Assembly: GCA_018715985.1 (NCBI GenBank)
Contig: DVKO01000110.1
Coordinates: 1-34,983, forward strand
Direction: 5' to 3'
Source: Candidatus Enterenecus avicola
Lineage (GTDB): Bacteria > Bacillota > Clostridia > Oscillospirales > Oscillospiraceae
Length of the DNA: 34,983 bases
The notes below the pieces were generated by a model. That model did no database searches and was not told the origin of the DNA. It worked only from the letters and a program-made list of their open reading frames with translations. The translations under genes and the position numbers were made by a program. Positions 7,594 to 15,241 of this stretch are shown here, in pieces. Within the stretch, counting starts at the first letter, position 1. Every line of letters begins with the position of its first letter.

Positions 7594-9837
7594 ATGGAAT
7601 CCATTGAGAAACGCTATCAGGCTCTGGAACACAACGTACTCCAGCGCAACCCCAACGCCGACGTGGCCCGGCTGCGCTCCGCCTTTGAATACGCCAACGC
7701 CCACCACGGCCCCCAGCTGCGCAAGAGTGGGGAGCCCTACATCACCCACCCCATTGCGGTGGCGGAGATTGTCAACGAGCTGGATCTGGACCTGGACTCC
7801 ATCATCGCCGCTCTGCTCCACGACTGCATTGAGGACACCGACGCCTCCCACGACGAGATCGCCAAGCTCTTCGGCGCCTCGGTGGCAGACCTGGTGGAGG
7901 GGGTCACCAAGCTGACCCGGATGCAGTACACCTCCAAGGAGGAGGAGCAGATGGAGAACCTGCGCAAGATGTTCATGGCCATGGCCCAGGACGTGCGGGT
8001 GATCCTCATCAAGCTGTGCGACCGGCTGCACAATATGCGCACCCTCCAGTTCCAGTCGGAGAAGAAGCAGCGGGAAAAGGCCCTGGAGACCATGGAGATC
8101 TACGCTCCCATCGCCCACCGCCTTGGTATGCAGCGCATCAAGTGGGAGCTGGAGGACATCTCCCTGCGCTATCTGGACCCCATCGGGTACGAGGAGGTGG
8201 AGAAGGAGCTGGAGAGCATCACCACCCGCAATGCCCAGTTCTTCTCCAACATCCAGCAGCAGCTGGAGCAGCGCCTGGCCGCCGACGGCATCCAGTGCAA
8301 GGTGTACGGGCGGGTCAAGCACATCTACTCCCTGTACCGGAAGATGTACACTCAGAACAAAAATTTCAAAGAAATTTTTGATTTATATGCCTTCCGCGTC
8401 ATTGTCCCGGACATTCCAAGCTGCTATAATGTGCTGGGCTCCATCCACGATATGTACAACCCGGTGCTGGGCCGGTTCAAGGACTACATCGGCACCCCCA
8501 AGCCCAACGGCTACCAGTCCCTGCACACCACCGTCATCGGCCGGGACGGCATCCCCTTTGAGGTGCAGATCCGCACCTGGGAGATGCACCAGACCGCCGA
8601 ATACGGCGTGGCCGCCCACTGGAAGTACAAGCAGGGCCTGGCCAACGACAAGCTGGGCAGTGAGAAGGAGTTTGAGTGGGTGCGCAAGCTGCTGGAGAGC
8701 CAGCAGGACACCGACGCCGAGGAGTTCGTCAGCACCCTGAAGGTGGATATGTTCGCCGACGAGGTGTTCGTGTTCACCCCCAATGGGGACGTGAAGAGTC
8801 TGCCCGCCGGGGCCACCCCCATCGACTTCGCCTACTCCATCCACTCCGCCGTTGGCAACTCCATGACGGGGGCCCGGGTCAACGGGCGCATCGTCACCTA
8901 CGACACCCCCCTGAAAAACGGAGACATTGTGGAGATCATCACCTCCAAGGCCGCCCGGGGCCCCAGCCGGGACTGGATGAAGATCTGCAAATCCAACGAG
9001 GCCCGGAACAAAATCCGCCAGTGGTTCAAAAAGGAGCGCCGGGAGGAGAACATTGTCACCGGACGGGCCGCCTTTGAAACCGAGCTCAAGCATATGGGCC
9101 TGACCATGGCCCAGGTCACCGCCTCCTCCGAGGTCACCGACGCTCTGCTGCGCCGGCTGCGCTACGGCTCCCTGGACGAGGTGTACGCCGCCATCGGCTA
9201 CGGCGGAATGTCCGCCCAGAAGGCGGTGGCCCGCATCAAGGAGGAGCTGCTGCGCCTGAGCCGGGAGGATCAGCACAAGGCAGAGCAGAAGGCGCTGCAA
9301 ACCTCTCTGAGCAAGGGGGAGACCATCTTCCCCGCCGCGGCCAAGGTCTCCACCCCCTCGGGGCAAAAGCCCCGCCACTCCTCCAGCGGCATTCTGGTGG
9401 AGGGGCTGGACAACTGCACCGTGAAATTCTCCAAATGCTGCACCCCCGTCCCCGGCGACCCGGTGGTGGGCTTCATCACCCGGGGCTATGGGGTGTCCAT
9501 CCACCGCAAGGACTGCCCCAACGCCGACCCCCTGCGCCGCAAGCCGGAGGAGGCGGGCCGCTGGGTGGCGGTGTCCTGGGTGGACAGCGATCAGATCAAC
9601 TACCGCACCTCCCTGGAGATCTCCGCCAAGGACCGGGACGGCCTGGCCCTGGACGTGGCCATGGCCCTGTCCACCCAGAAGGTGAAGGTGAACAACCTCT
9701 CCGCCCGGGCCCAGCCCGACGGCTACGCCATCATCTTCCTGGAGCTGTCGGTGAAGGACCGCAATGAGCTCAACGGCGTCATCAACAAGCTCTCCCAGAT
9801 CCAGGGCGTGTTCCTGGTGCAGAGAGCCAAAGGATAG
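7594..9837 (+). CDS. relA: Bifunctional (p)ppGpp synthetase/hydrolase (Rel)
   Basis: Rel makes and degrades the stringent-response alarmone (p)ppGpp. The 747 residues show the full long-RSH layout. An HD hydrolase domain has His52, HD at 76-77 and Asp144. The synthetase domain (about 200-370) contains RFKDYIGTPKPNGYQSLH and EVQIRT. A TGS domain follows (about 385-450, VFVFTPNGDVKSLPAGAT), then a Cys-rich segment with KCCTPVPGD and HRKDCP, then a C-terminal ACT domain. The RxKD form of the synthetase loop and an intact HD site point to the bifunctional class rather than a RelA-only enzyme. AAAGGAGG precedes the ATG. A small hairpin (GTGTGGG/CCCACAC type) lies between recJ and this gene, which are probably co-transcribed. 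Confidence 0.96.
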   Translation: MESIEKRYQALEHNVLQRNPNADVARLRSAFEYANAHHGPQLRKSGEPYITHPIAVAEIVNELDLDLDSIIAALLHDCIEDTDASHDEIAKLFGASVADLVEGVTKLTRMQYTSKEEEQMENLRKMFMAMAQDVRVILIKLCDRLHNMRTLQFQSEKKQREKALETMEIYAPIAHRLGMQRIKWELEDISLRYLDPIGYEEVEKELESITTRNAQFFSNIQQQLEQRLAADGIQCKVYGRVKHIYSLYRKMYTQNKNFKEIFDLYAFRVIVPDIPSCYNVLGSIHDMYNPVLGRFKDYIGTPKPNGYQSLHTTVIGRDGIPFEVQIRTWEMHQTAEYGVAAHWKYKQGLANDKLGSEKEFEWVRKLLESQQDTDAEEFVSTLKVDMFADEVFVFTPNGDVKSLPAGATPIDFAYSIHSAVGNSMTGARVNGRIVTYDTPLKNGDIVEIITSKAARGPSRDWMKICKSNEARNKIRQWFKKERREENIVTGRAAFETELKHMGLTMAQVTASSEVTDALLRRLRYGSLDEVYAAIGYGGMSAQKAVARIKEELLRLSREDQHKAEQKALQTSLSKGETIFPAAAKVSTPSGQKPRHSSSGILVEGLDNCTVKFSKCCTPVPGDPVVGFITRGYGVSIHRKDCPNADPLRRKPEEAGRWVAVSWVDSDQINYRTSLEISAKDRDGLALDVAMALSTQKVKVNNLSARAQPDGYAIIFLELSVKDRNELNGVINKLSQIQGVFLVQRAKG

Positions 9838-9848
9838 ATCTTTCCCGT

Positions 9849-9975
9849 CAATCCCTCCGACCCGGCTTTCGCCGGGCCACCTCCCTTTCCACAAGGGAGG
9901 CTTGGGGTGCGGCGTGGCCCTAAGGCTCCCCTGTGTAAGGGGAGCTGTCAGCCGTCAGGCTGACTGAGGGGTTGA
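9849..9975. repeat. A/B hairpin-module pair 2
   Basis: An inverted A-type module (9849-9903, starting CAATCCCTCCG and ending AGGGAGGCTT) is followed by a forward B-type module (9922-9975, AAGGCTCCCC to GAGGGGTTGA). Each module has a longer stem (CCTCCC/GGGAGG or GCTCCCC/GGGGAGC) and a short GC stem. The pair fills the gap between rel and the ATP-grasp gene. Confidence 0.8.
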
Positions 9976-10014
9976 CCCTCCTCAGATTCAACACATAAAG
10001 GAGTTCTCTTTGAA

Positions 10015-11232
10015 ATGGAAACCCATTCCTTCCAGCCCCTCCTCTTTGGCGGGGACATCAACGTATACAGTGTGGCCCGGGCCTTCCACGAGGCCTACGG
10101 GGTGAAAAGCATCGCCTTCGGCAAGTTCGCCGCCACCTTCCCCTGCGCTTTTTCCTCCATCATCGACTACCGCCCCTGCCTGGACAATGAGGACGCCGAC
10201 GCCTTTTTGAAAAATGTCACCGACGTGGCCCGGGAGGTCTCCCCCAAGACGGTGCTGGTGGTGGGGTGCGGAGACAGCTATGTGAAGCTGGCCGCCCACC
10301 TGAAAGACCGGTTCCCCGAAAACGTCAAGTGCAACTACATCTCGGGGGAAATGCTGGACCGGCTCACCGACAAAGAGCAGTTCTACGCCCTGTGCGACCA
10401 GTACGGCATCGACCACCCCACCACCTTCGTCTACGACCAGGAGATGGGCCACGACTTTGCTCCACCCTTCGGGGCCCCCTACATCGCCAAGCCCGCCGAC
10501 GGGGTGGCCTACTGGGCCACTGGCCACTCCGAGCTGAAGAAGGTGTACCTGTGCGACACCTGGGAGGAACTCCTCTCCGCCCTGGACGAGGTGTATGCCG
10601 CCGGGTATCCGGGCAAAATGATCCTCCAGGAGTTCATCCCCGGGGACGACACCTATATGCGGGTGCTGACCAACTACTCCGACCAGCACGGCAAGGTGAA
10701 GCTCATGTGCCTGGGCCATGTGCTGCTGGAGGAGCACTCCCCCCACGGCATCGGCAACCACGCCGTCATCATCACCGAGCACCAGCAGGAGCTGTGCGAC
10801 AAGATCCGGGGGATGCTGGAGGACCTGGGCTATGTGGGCTTCTCCAACTTCGACATCAAATACGACCAGCGGGACGGCAAGTACAAGGCCTTTGAGATCA
10901 ACTGCCGCCAGGGCCGCTCCAACTACTATGTCACCGGCTCGGGGCACAACATCGCCACCTACCTGGTTGGGGATCTGTTGGAGGGCAAAGACCTGCCCCT
11001 GACGGTGGTGAAAAATCAGAGCCTGTGGCGGATGATCCCCCGCCGCCTGGCCTATGAGTTCATCCCCAAAAACTACCACCCCCAGATGAAGGCCCTCATC
11101 CGGGCCGGGGCAGACCACCACTCCATGGAGTACCGCCCCGACTACACCCCGGGCCGGGTGTGGCGCATCTGGAAAAACCACATCGGCAACATGGTCCGCT
11201 TCCGCAAGTACTGCAAAAAGCCCCAGAACTAA
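10015..11232 (+). CDS. ATP-grasp carboxylate-amine ligase, candidate D-aspartate ligase
   Basis: This 405-residue protein has an N-terminal Rossmann-like half (to about 115; LFGGDINVYSVARAF, VVGCGDSYV) and a central ATP-grasp fold. The lid and nucleotide region shows YIAKPADGV (about 156) and ILQEFIPGDDTYMRV (about 203). The Mg-binding strand FEINCRQGRSN is near 293. ATP-grasp ligases join a carboxylate, through an acyl phosphate, to an amine. An aspartate-racemase-like gene follows by 15 nt; the same pairing is known for the D-aspartate ligase of Enterococcus faecium peptidoglycan, so D-Asp is a plausible substrate (inference from context). Start is ATG with AAAGGAG 11 nt upstream. Similar proteins carry only the label 'carboxylate-amine ligase', so the substrate remains open. 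Confidence 0.7.
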   Translation: METHSFQPLLFGGDINVYSVARAFHEAYGVKSIAFGKFAATFPCAFSSIIDYRPCLDNEDADAFLKNVTDVAREVSPKTVLVVGCGDSYVKLAAHLKDRFPENVKCNYISGEMLDRLTDKEQFYALCDQYGIDHPTTFVYDQEMGHDFAPPFGAPYIAKPADGVAYWATGHSELKKVYLCDTWEELLSALDEVYAAGYPGKMILQEFIPGDDTYMRVLTNYSDQHGKVKLMCLGHVLLEEHSPHGIGNHAVIITEHQQELCDKIRGMLEDLGYVGFSNFDIKYDQRDGKYKAFEINCRQGRSNYYVTGSGHNIATYLVGDLLEGKDLPLTVVKNQSLWRMIPRRLAYEFIPKNYHPQMKALIRAGADHHSMEYRPDYTPGRVWRIWKNHIGNMVRFRKYCKKPQN

Positions 11233-11247
11233 GGGAGATTTCACACT

Positions 11248-11952
11248 ATGACTGAACAAAAGCTGGGCATTTTGGGGGGCATGGGCCCCCAGGCCACCCA
11301 GGTCTTTTACCAATATGTGCTGGACCGCACCGAGGCCAGCTGTGACCAGGAGCACCTGCCCACCCTCATTTTGTCCGACACCAAAATGCCCGACCGCACC
11401 ACCGCCATCCTCTCCGGCCACACCGAGGAGCTGTACGGGCGGCTGCTGGGGGACGCCCGGCTGCTGGAGCGCTGCGGCTGCACCGCCATTGCCATCCCCT
11501 GCAACACCTCCCACTACTTTGTGGATCGGCTCCAGGGGGACATCCACATTCCCATCCTCCACATGATCCGCTCCACCGCCGCCGCCATTGCCGCCCAGGG
11601 CCGCCGCCGTCCCGCCATTCTGGCCACCGACGGCACCATCCGGTCCGGGCTGTACCAGGCCGCCTGCGCCCAGCAGGGCCTGGAGGCCGTGGCCCCCGAC
11701 CCGGACACCCAGAAGCTGGTGATGTCCATCATCTACGACGAGATCAAGCAGGGAGAGCGGGGCAGCCGGGAGAAGTTTGCCGCCATTGACAAGGCCATCC
11801 GCAAGCTGGGCTGTGACTGCGGCATTCTGGCCTGCACCGAGCTGTCCGTGTTCCGCACCTACCACAACCTGCCCCCCTTCTATGTGGATGCCATGGAGGT
11901 GCTGGCGGAGACCGCCGTCACCCGCTGCGGCTACCAGCTGCGCACCATCTGA
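11248..11952 (+). CDS. Aspartate/glutamate racemase family protein
   Basis: Cofactor-independent racemases of this family interconvert L- and D-Asp or Glu with two cysteines acting as acid and base. Both are present in the 234-residue protein: IPCNTSHYF near residue 90 and LACTELS near 197. The N-terminal GILGGMGPQAT is the RacD/YgeA-type signature, which favours aspartate racemase over MurI glutamate racemase. GGGAG precedes the ATG, and the gene starts 15 nt after the ATP-grasp ligase, so the two are translated from one message. The likely role is to supply D-Asp to the upstream ligase. Other amino acids are possible because the family has broad members such as RacX. Confidence 0.85.
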   Translation: MTEQKLGILGGMGPQATQVFYQYVLDRTEASCDQEHLPTLILSDTKMPDRTTAILSGHTEELYGRLLGDARLLERCGCTAIAIPCNTSHYFVDRLQGDIHIPILHMIRSTAAAIAAQGRRRPAILATDGTIRSGLYQAACAQQGLEAVAPDPDTQKLVMSIIYDEIKQGERGSREKFAAIDKAIRKLGCDCGILACTELSVFRTYHNLPPFYVDAMEVLAETAVTRCGYQLRTI

Positions 11953-11985
11953 GCGAAAAAAGGCGACGACAACCCGGGGCACCGT

Positions 11986-12114
11986 CAATCCCTCCGTCAC
12001 GGCCTCAGCGGCCGTGCCACCTCCCTTTGCACAAGGGAGGCTTTCCACTGGCGCTGCCCTTTGGCCCCCTTGTGTAAAGGGGGCTGGCTGCCCGTAGGGC
12101 AGACTGAGGGATTG
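11986..12114. repeat. A/B hairpin-module pair 3
   Basis: An inverted A module (11986-12044, CAATCCCTCCGTCACGG to GGGAGGCTTT) is followed by a forward B-like module (12061-12114, TTGGCCCCCTTG to GAGGGATTGTC). The pair separates the racemase from the Mur ligase-kinase fusion. I see no terminator with a T-run here, so read-through is possible. Confidence 0.8.
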
Positions 12115-12168
12115 TCATCTCGCTTCCTTGATACCTGCACATTTCAACTCTAAATTGAGGTGTCTACC

Positions 12169-14541
12169 ATGAATTTGACCATGTACCGCCTGGATGACTA
12201 CTGTCATCTCCTCACCACCAAAAACCTCCTGGCCGCTCCCCTGCCCGCCGGGCTGGACTTGTCCAGGACGGTGGAGCTGGTGTCCTACGACTCCAAGAAT
12301 GTCGTCCCCGGCACCCTCTTTTTGTGTAAGGGCGCCCACTTCCGCCCCGAATACCTGCAACAGGCCGCTGACCGGGGCGCCTTTGCCTATGTCAGCCAGA
12401 CCCCCTACCCGGAGGTGGACCTGCCCTGCATCCAGGTCACCGATATGCGCCAGGTCATCGCCCCCTTTGCCGTTCTGTACTACAACGACCCCTCCCGGCT
12501 GCTGAACGTCATCGGCATCACCGGCACCAAGGGCAAGTCCTCCACCACCTATTATCTCAAGTACATTCTGGACGAATACCTGTCCAGCCGCGGGGTGCGC
12601 TGCGGGGTCATCTCCTCCATTGACACCTACGACGGGGTGGAGGAGTTTGAGTCCCACCTCACCACCCCCGAGCCCCTGGAACTGCAAAAGCACTTTGCCA
12701 ACGCACTCTGCTCCGGGCTGGGCTACTTGACCATGGAGGTGTCCTCCCAGGCCCTCAAATACCACCGCACCCTGGGCACCCGGTTTGCCGCCGCCTGCTT
12801 TTTGAACATCGGCACCGACCACATCTCCCCCATTGAGCACCCCGACTTTGAGGACTACTTCCAGTCCAAGCTGAAGATCTTCGCCCAGGCGGAGGTGTCC
12901 TGCATCAACCTGGACTGCGACCACGCCGATCGGGTGGAGGAGGCCGCCCGCCGGGACTGCCGCCGGGTGGTCACCTTCTCCCGCACCAACCCCAAGGCGG
13001 ACGTGTACGGCTCCCACATCCGCAAGCGGGGCAACGACATCATCTTCCGGGTCACCATCGCCGGGGGCCAGTCCCGGGAGTTCCAGCTGACCATGCCGGG
13101 CCTCTTTAACACGGAAAACGCCCTGGCCGCCATTGCCGTGTGCCACGCCCTGGGCATCCCCCAGCAGTGCATCTATGTGGGGCTGATGAAGGCCCGGGTG
13201 CCGGGGCGCATGGAGGTGTACACCAACGCCAACGACCACATTACCGCCATTGTGGACTACGCCCACAACCGCATGAGCTTTGAGACCCTGTTCCAGTCGG
13301 TGCTGAAAGAATATCCGGGAAAACGCATTGTCACCGTGTTCGGCTGTCCCGGCAAAAAGGCCCTGGACCGCCGGCAGGACCTGGGGGAGGTGTCGGGGAA
13401 ATACTCCGACCTGGTGGTACTCACCGAGGAGGACTCGGGCGAAGAGGACACCGTGTCCATCTGCAACGAGATTGCCCGGTATGTGGCCGCCCAGGGCTGC
13501 CCCTATGAGATCCAGCCCAACCGGGGCGAGGCCATTCGCCAGGCCATCCTGGGCTGTGGAGACAAGCCCACCGTCATCCTCATCACCGGCAAGGGGGCGG
13601 AGACCCGGCAGAAGCGGGGTCTGGAGTACATCGACACCCCGTCGGATGTGGACTACACCAAGACCTTTTTGCAGGAATACGATGTGACCCACGGCCTGGA
13701 CGGGCTGGAGAAGGTGCGCTCCATCTCCTCCGTCCTCCCCGCCCTGAAAGAGATGGCGGGCCAGACCGTGGTGGTGAAATACGGCGGCTCCGCCCTGGGG
13801 CCCGACGGGGCGGTGGACTCCATCCTCCAGGATGTGGCCACCCTCCAAATGGCGGGGCTGCGGGTGGTGCTGGTCCACGGGGGCGGGAAAAACATCACCG
13901 CCCTGCTGGAGCGGCTCCAGGTGCCCACCCACTTTGAAAATGGCTACCGGGTCACCGACGACGCCGCCCTGGGGGTGGCGGAGATGGCCCTGTCCGCCCA
14001 GGTGAACAAGGCCATTGTCACCGCCCTCCACGGCCTGGACGTGTCCGCCGTGGGCATCTCCGGCAAGGACGGCGGGCTCATTACCGCCCAGTGCAAGGAC
14101 CCCGCCCTGGGCCGGGTGGGACGCATCACCCAGGTGGACACCCGCCTGCTGGAGACCCTGCTGGGCGCCGGCTTCCTCCCCGTCATCTCCCCCATCGCCG
14201 GAGGGGACGGGGCCGGGTACAACTGCAACGCCGACGACGCCGCCCAGGCCATCGCTGAGGCCCTCCACGCCCACCGTCTGGTGTTTCTCACCGACGTGGG
14301 AGGCATCCTCATTGACAGCCACAACACCAAGACCGCCGTGGCCCACATGGACGCCCAGCGGGCAAAGGAGCTTATGGACGCCGGCCTCATTGCCGGGGGC
14401 ATGGTACCCAAAGTCCAGGGCTGTCTCCACGCCCTGGCGGCCGGGGTGGGGGAGGTGTCCATCCTGGACGGACACTGCGAGCACGTGCTGCTGCTGGATG
14501 TGCTGCATCAGCGGGTGTCTGGCACCATTCTCACTCCCTGA
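12169..14541 (+). CDS. Mur ligase (MurE-like) fused to an acetylglutamate-kinase-like domain
   Basis: One uninterrupted 790-residue frame carries two enzymes. Residues about 1-500 are a MurE-like ligase: ATP loop GTKGKSS (about 119-125), TTPEP (165), EVSSQA (190), SKLKIF with the Lys that is carbamylated in MurE (about 234), VPGRME and DYAHN (about 363). The place of the DNPR loop of DAP-adding MurE reads EEDSGEED. After a linker (about 505-530), residues 535-790 are an ArgB-like kinase: KYGGSA, HGGGKNI, NGYRVTD (Arg594), SGKDG, YNCNADDAA (Asn685, Asn687), LTDVGGIL, GGMVPKV (Lys748) and a C-terminal GTI. The usual HGGGPxI of acetylglutamate kinase is changed. ATG 12169 has TGAGG 8 nt upstream; a GTG at 12160 overlaps that site. 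A strong terminator follows. Substrates are unknown. Confidence 0.85.
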   Translation: MNLTMYRLDDYCHLLTTKNLLAAPLPAGLDLSRTVELVSYDSKNVVPGTLFLCKGAHFRPEYLQQAADRGAFAYVSQTPYPEVDLPCIQVTDMRQVIAPFAVLYYNDPSRLLNVIGITGTKGKSSTTYYLKYILDEYLSSRGVRCGVISSIDTYDGVEEFESHLTTPEPLELQKHFANALCSGLGYLTMEVSSQALKYHRTLGTRFAAACFLNIGTDHISPIEHPDFEDYFQSKLKIFAQAEVSCINLDCDHADRVEEAARRDCRRVVTFSRTNPKADVYGSHIRKRGNDIIFRVTIAGGQSREFQLTMPGLFNTENALAAIAVCHALGIPQQCIYVGLMKARVPGRMEVYTNANDHITAIVDYAHNRMSFETLFQSVLKEYPGKRIVTVFGCPGKKALDRRQDLGEVSGKYSDLVVLTEEDSGEEDTVSICNEIARYVAAQGCPYEIQPNRGEAIRQAILGCGDKPTVILITGKGAETRQKRGLEYIDTPSDVDYTKTFLQEYDVTHGLDGLEKVRSISSVLPALKEMAGQTVVVKYGGSALGPDGAVDSILQDVATLQMAGLRVVLVHGGGKNITALLERLQVPTHFENGYRVTDDAALGVAEMALSAQVNKAIVTALHGLDVSAVGISGKDGGLITAQCKDPALGRVGRITQVDTRLLETLLGAGFLPVISPIAGGDGAGYNCNADDAAQAIAEALHAHRLVFLTDVGGILIDSHNTKTAVAHMDAQRAKELMDAGLIAGGMVPKVQGCLHALAAGVGEVSILDGHCEHVLLLDVLHQRVSGTILTP

Positions 14542-14559
14542 GAAAATAAATCAAACATG

Positions 14560-14597
14560 AACCGGAGATGCAGAGCAGTCTGCATCTCCGGTTTTTT
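14560..14597 (+). terminator. Rho-independent terminator after the Mur ligase-kinase fusion
   Basis: A perfect 14-bp stem (14561-14574 with 14579-14592, ACCGGAGATGCAGA) has a GCAG loop and is followed by TTTTTT. It starts about 19 nt after the stop codon, so the downstream murE is likely transcribed separately. Confidence 0.92.
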
Positions 14598-14683
14598 GTT
14601 TGTCTTGATTTTCACCATTTCCCTGGCGAAAACCAGCGCCCCAGCCGGGGACGCTCCGCTGGGCCCAGGTTTCTGCCATACCC

Positions 14684-14812
14684 AAAGGCTCCCCTGTGTA
14701 AGGGGAGCTGGCAGCCCGTAGGGCTGACTGAGGGGTTGACGGACCCAGGTGCCAACAATCCCTCCGTCACGGCTTACGCCGTGCCACCTCCCTTTGCACA
14801 AGGGAGGCTTTT
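14684..14812. repeat. A/B hairpin-module pair 4
   Basis: A forward B module (14684-14740; GGCTCCCC/GGGGAGC stem, CAGCCC-GTA-GGGCTG stem, tail ACTGAGGGGTTG) precedes an inverted A module (14756-14812; CAATCCCTCCGTCACGGC to AGGGAGGCTT). The A side continues with TTGGCCTGGC and GAGACCTGA, a string also found after the A modules near 4597 and, inverted, near 34430. Confidence 0.82.
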
Positions 14813-15030
14813 GGCCTGGCAGAGACCTGAACGACCTACTTCCGGCGGCGTTTCCGCCGCTGGGAGCCAGGCCCTGATAGCTGGGAACAGCGGCTCACCA
14901 GGGTAAGGTCCTGGGAATAGAAGTACCATCATACAGAGGAGCAGGCACGACCCACAGAATGTCTACGCCATCTATGTGACATGAACCAGTCCAGGGCCGA
15001 AAAGCGGAGGACGCAGGCACACCCCGTACC

Positions 15031-15138
15031 GCGGGGTGGATTCCACAAGGCGGGGGAAGGCCCCGCCTTTGGCGATTCTTTGGTGACTTTCTCATCGGGG
15101 AGAAAGTCACCCTGCGGAGCAAACCCTGGCTGGCAAGC
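15031..15138 (+). repeat. Double-hairpin intergenic repeat, copy 3
   Basis: Order of parts: GCGGGGTGGATTCCAC; hairpin A AAGGCGGGG/CCCCGCCTT (15047-15055 with 15061-15069); link GGCGATTCTTT; hairpin B GGTGACTTTCTC/GAGAAAGTCACC (15082-15093 with 15100-15111); CTGCGGAGCAAA; then GGCTGGCAAGCCT. This is the best-formed copy and the reference for the other three. Confidence 0.8.
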
Positions 15139-15206
15139 CTGATACCAGGCTGTTTAGAAGAACAATCTTTGAGCGTGGGAACCACGCCCATCAACCCTGC
15201 ATAGAC

Positions 15207-15241
15207 TGGGTCAAAATCTCTCGTTTCGAGGTGTTGACCCA
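15207..15241 (+). promoter_or_regulatory. Hairpin enclosing the murE ribosome-binding site
   Basis: TGGGTCAA (15207-15214) pairs perfectly with TTGACCCA (15234-15241), which includes the A of the start codon. Inside, CTCG-TTT-CGAG (15220-15230) takes in part of the GAGGTG ribosome-binding site (15228-15233). The fold would hide the murE start, which suggests translational control. Confidence 0.5.

Larger units (their letters stand above)
14598..15206. other. Gene-free stretch filled by repeats
   Basis: About 600 bp between the terminator and the murE leader contain no convincing gene on either strand. A B module (14684-14740), an inverted A module (14756-14812), a non-palindromic middle with CACCAGGGTAAGG (14896-14908), CCATCTATGTGAC (14968-14980) and CCAGGGCCGA (14991-15000), and a double-hairpin element (15031-15138) occupy almost all of it. 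No clear promoter for murE was found. Confidence 0.7.

Noticed and set aside
5338-8322. Very long open frame (994 codons) on the minus strand opposite recJ and rel
   Set aside because: GC-rich third positions of the real genes keep the antisense frame open; composition is His/Gly/Leu/Val-rich noise, no ribosome-binding site, and both opposite genes have full family motifs.
9972-10001. Promoter for the ATP-grasp gene (TTGACC ... TAAAGG)
   Set aside because: The -10 is poor and overlaps the ribosome-binding site, leaving no sensible leader.
9849-12114. CRISPR array or tRNA-like genes in the hairpin gaps
   Set aside because: The modules are not regularly spaced, alternate in orientation and have no spacers; no cloverleaf or anticodon stem could be built.
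12115-14508. 797-codon minus-strand frame opposite the Mur ligase-kinase fusion, and a similar 507-codon frame at 15211-16734
   Set aside because: Antisense shadows with skewed His/Gly/Val content and no recognisable domain.
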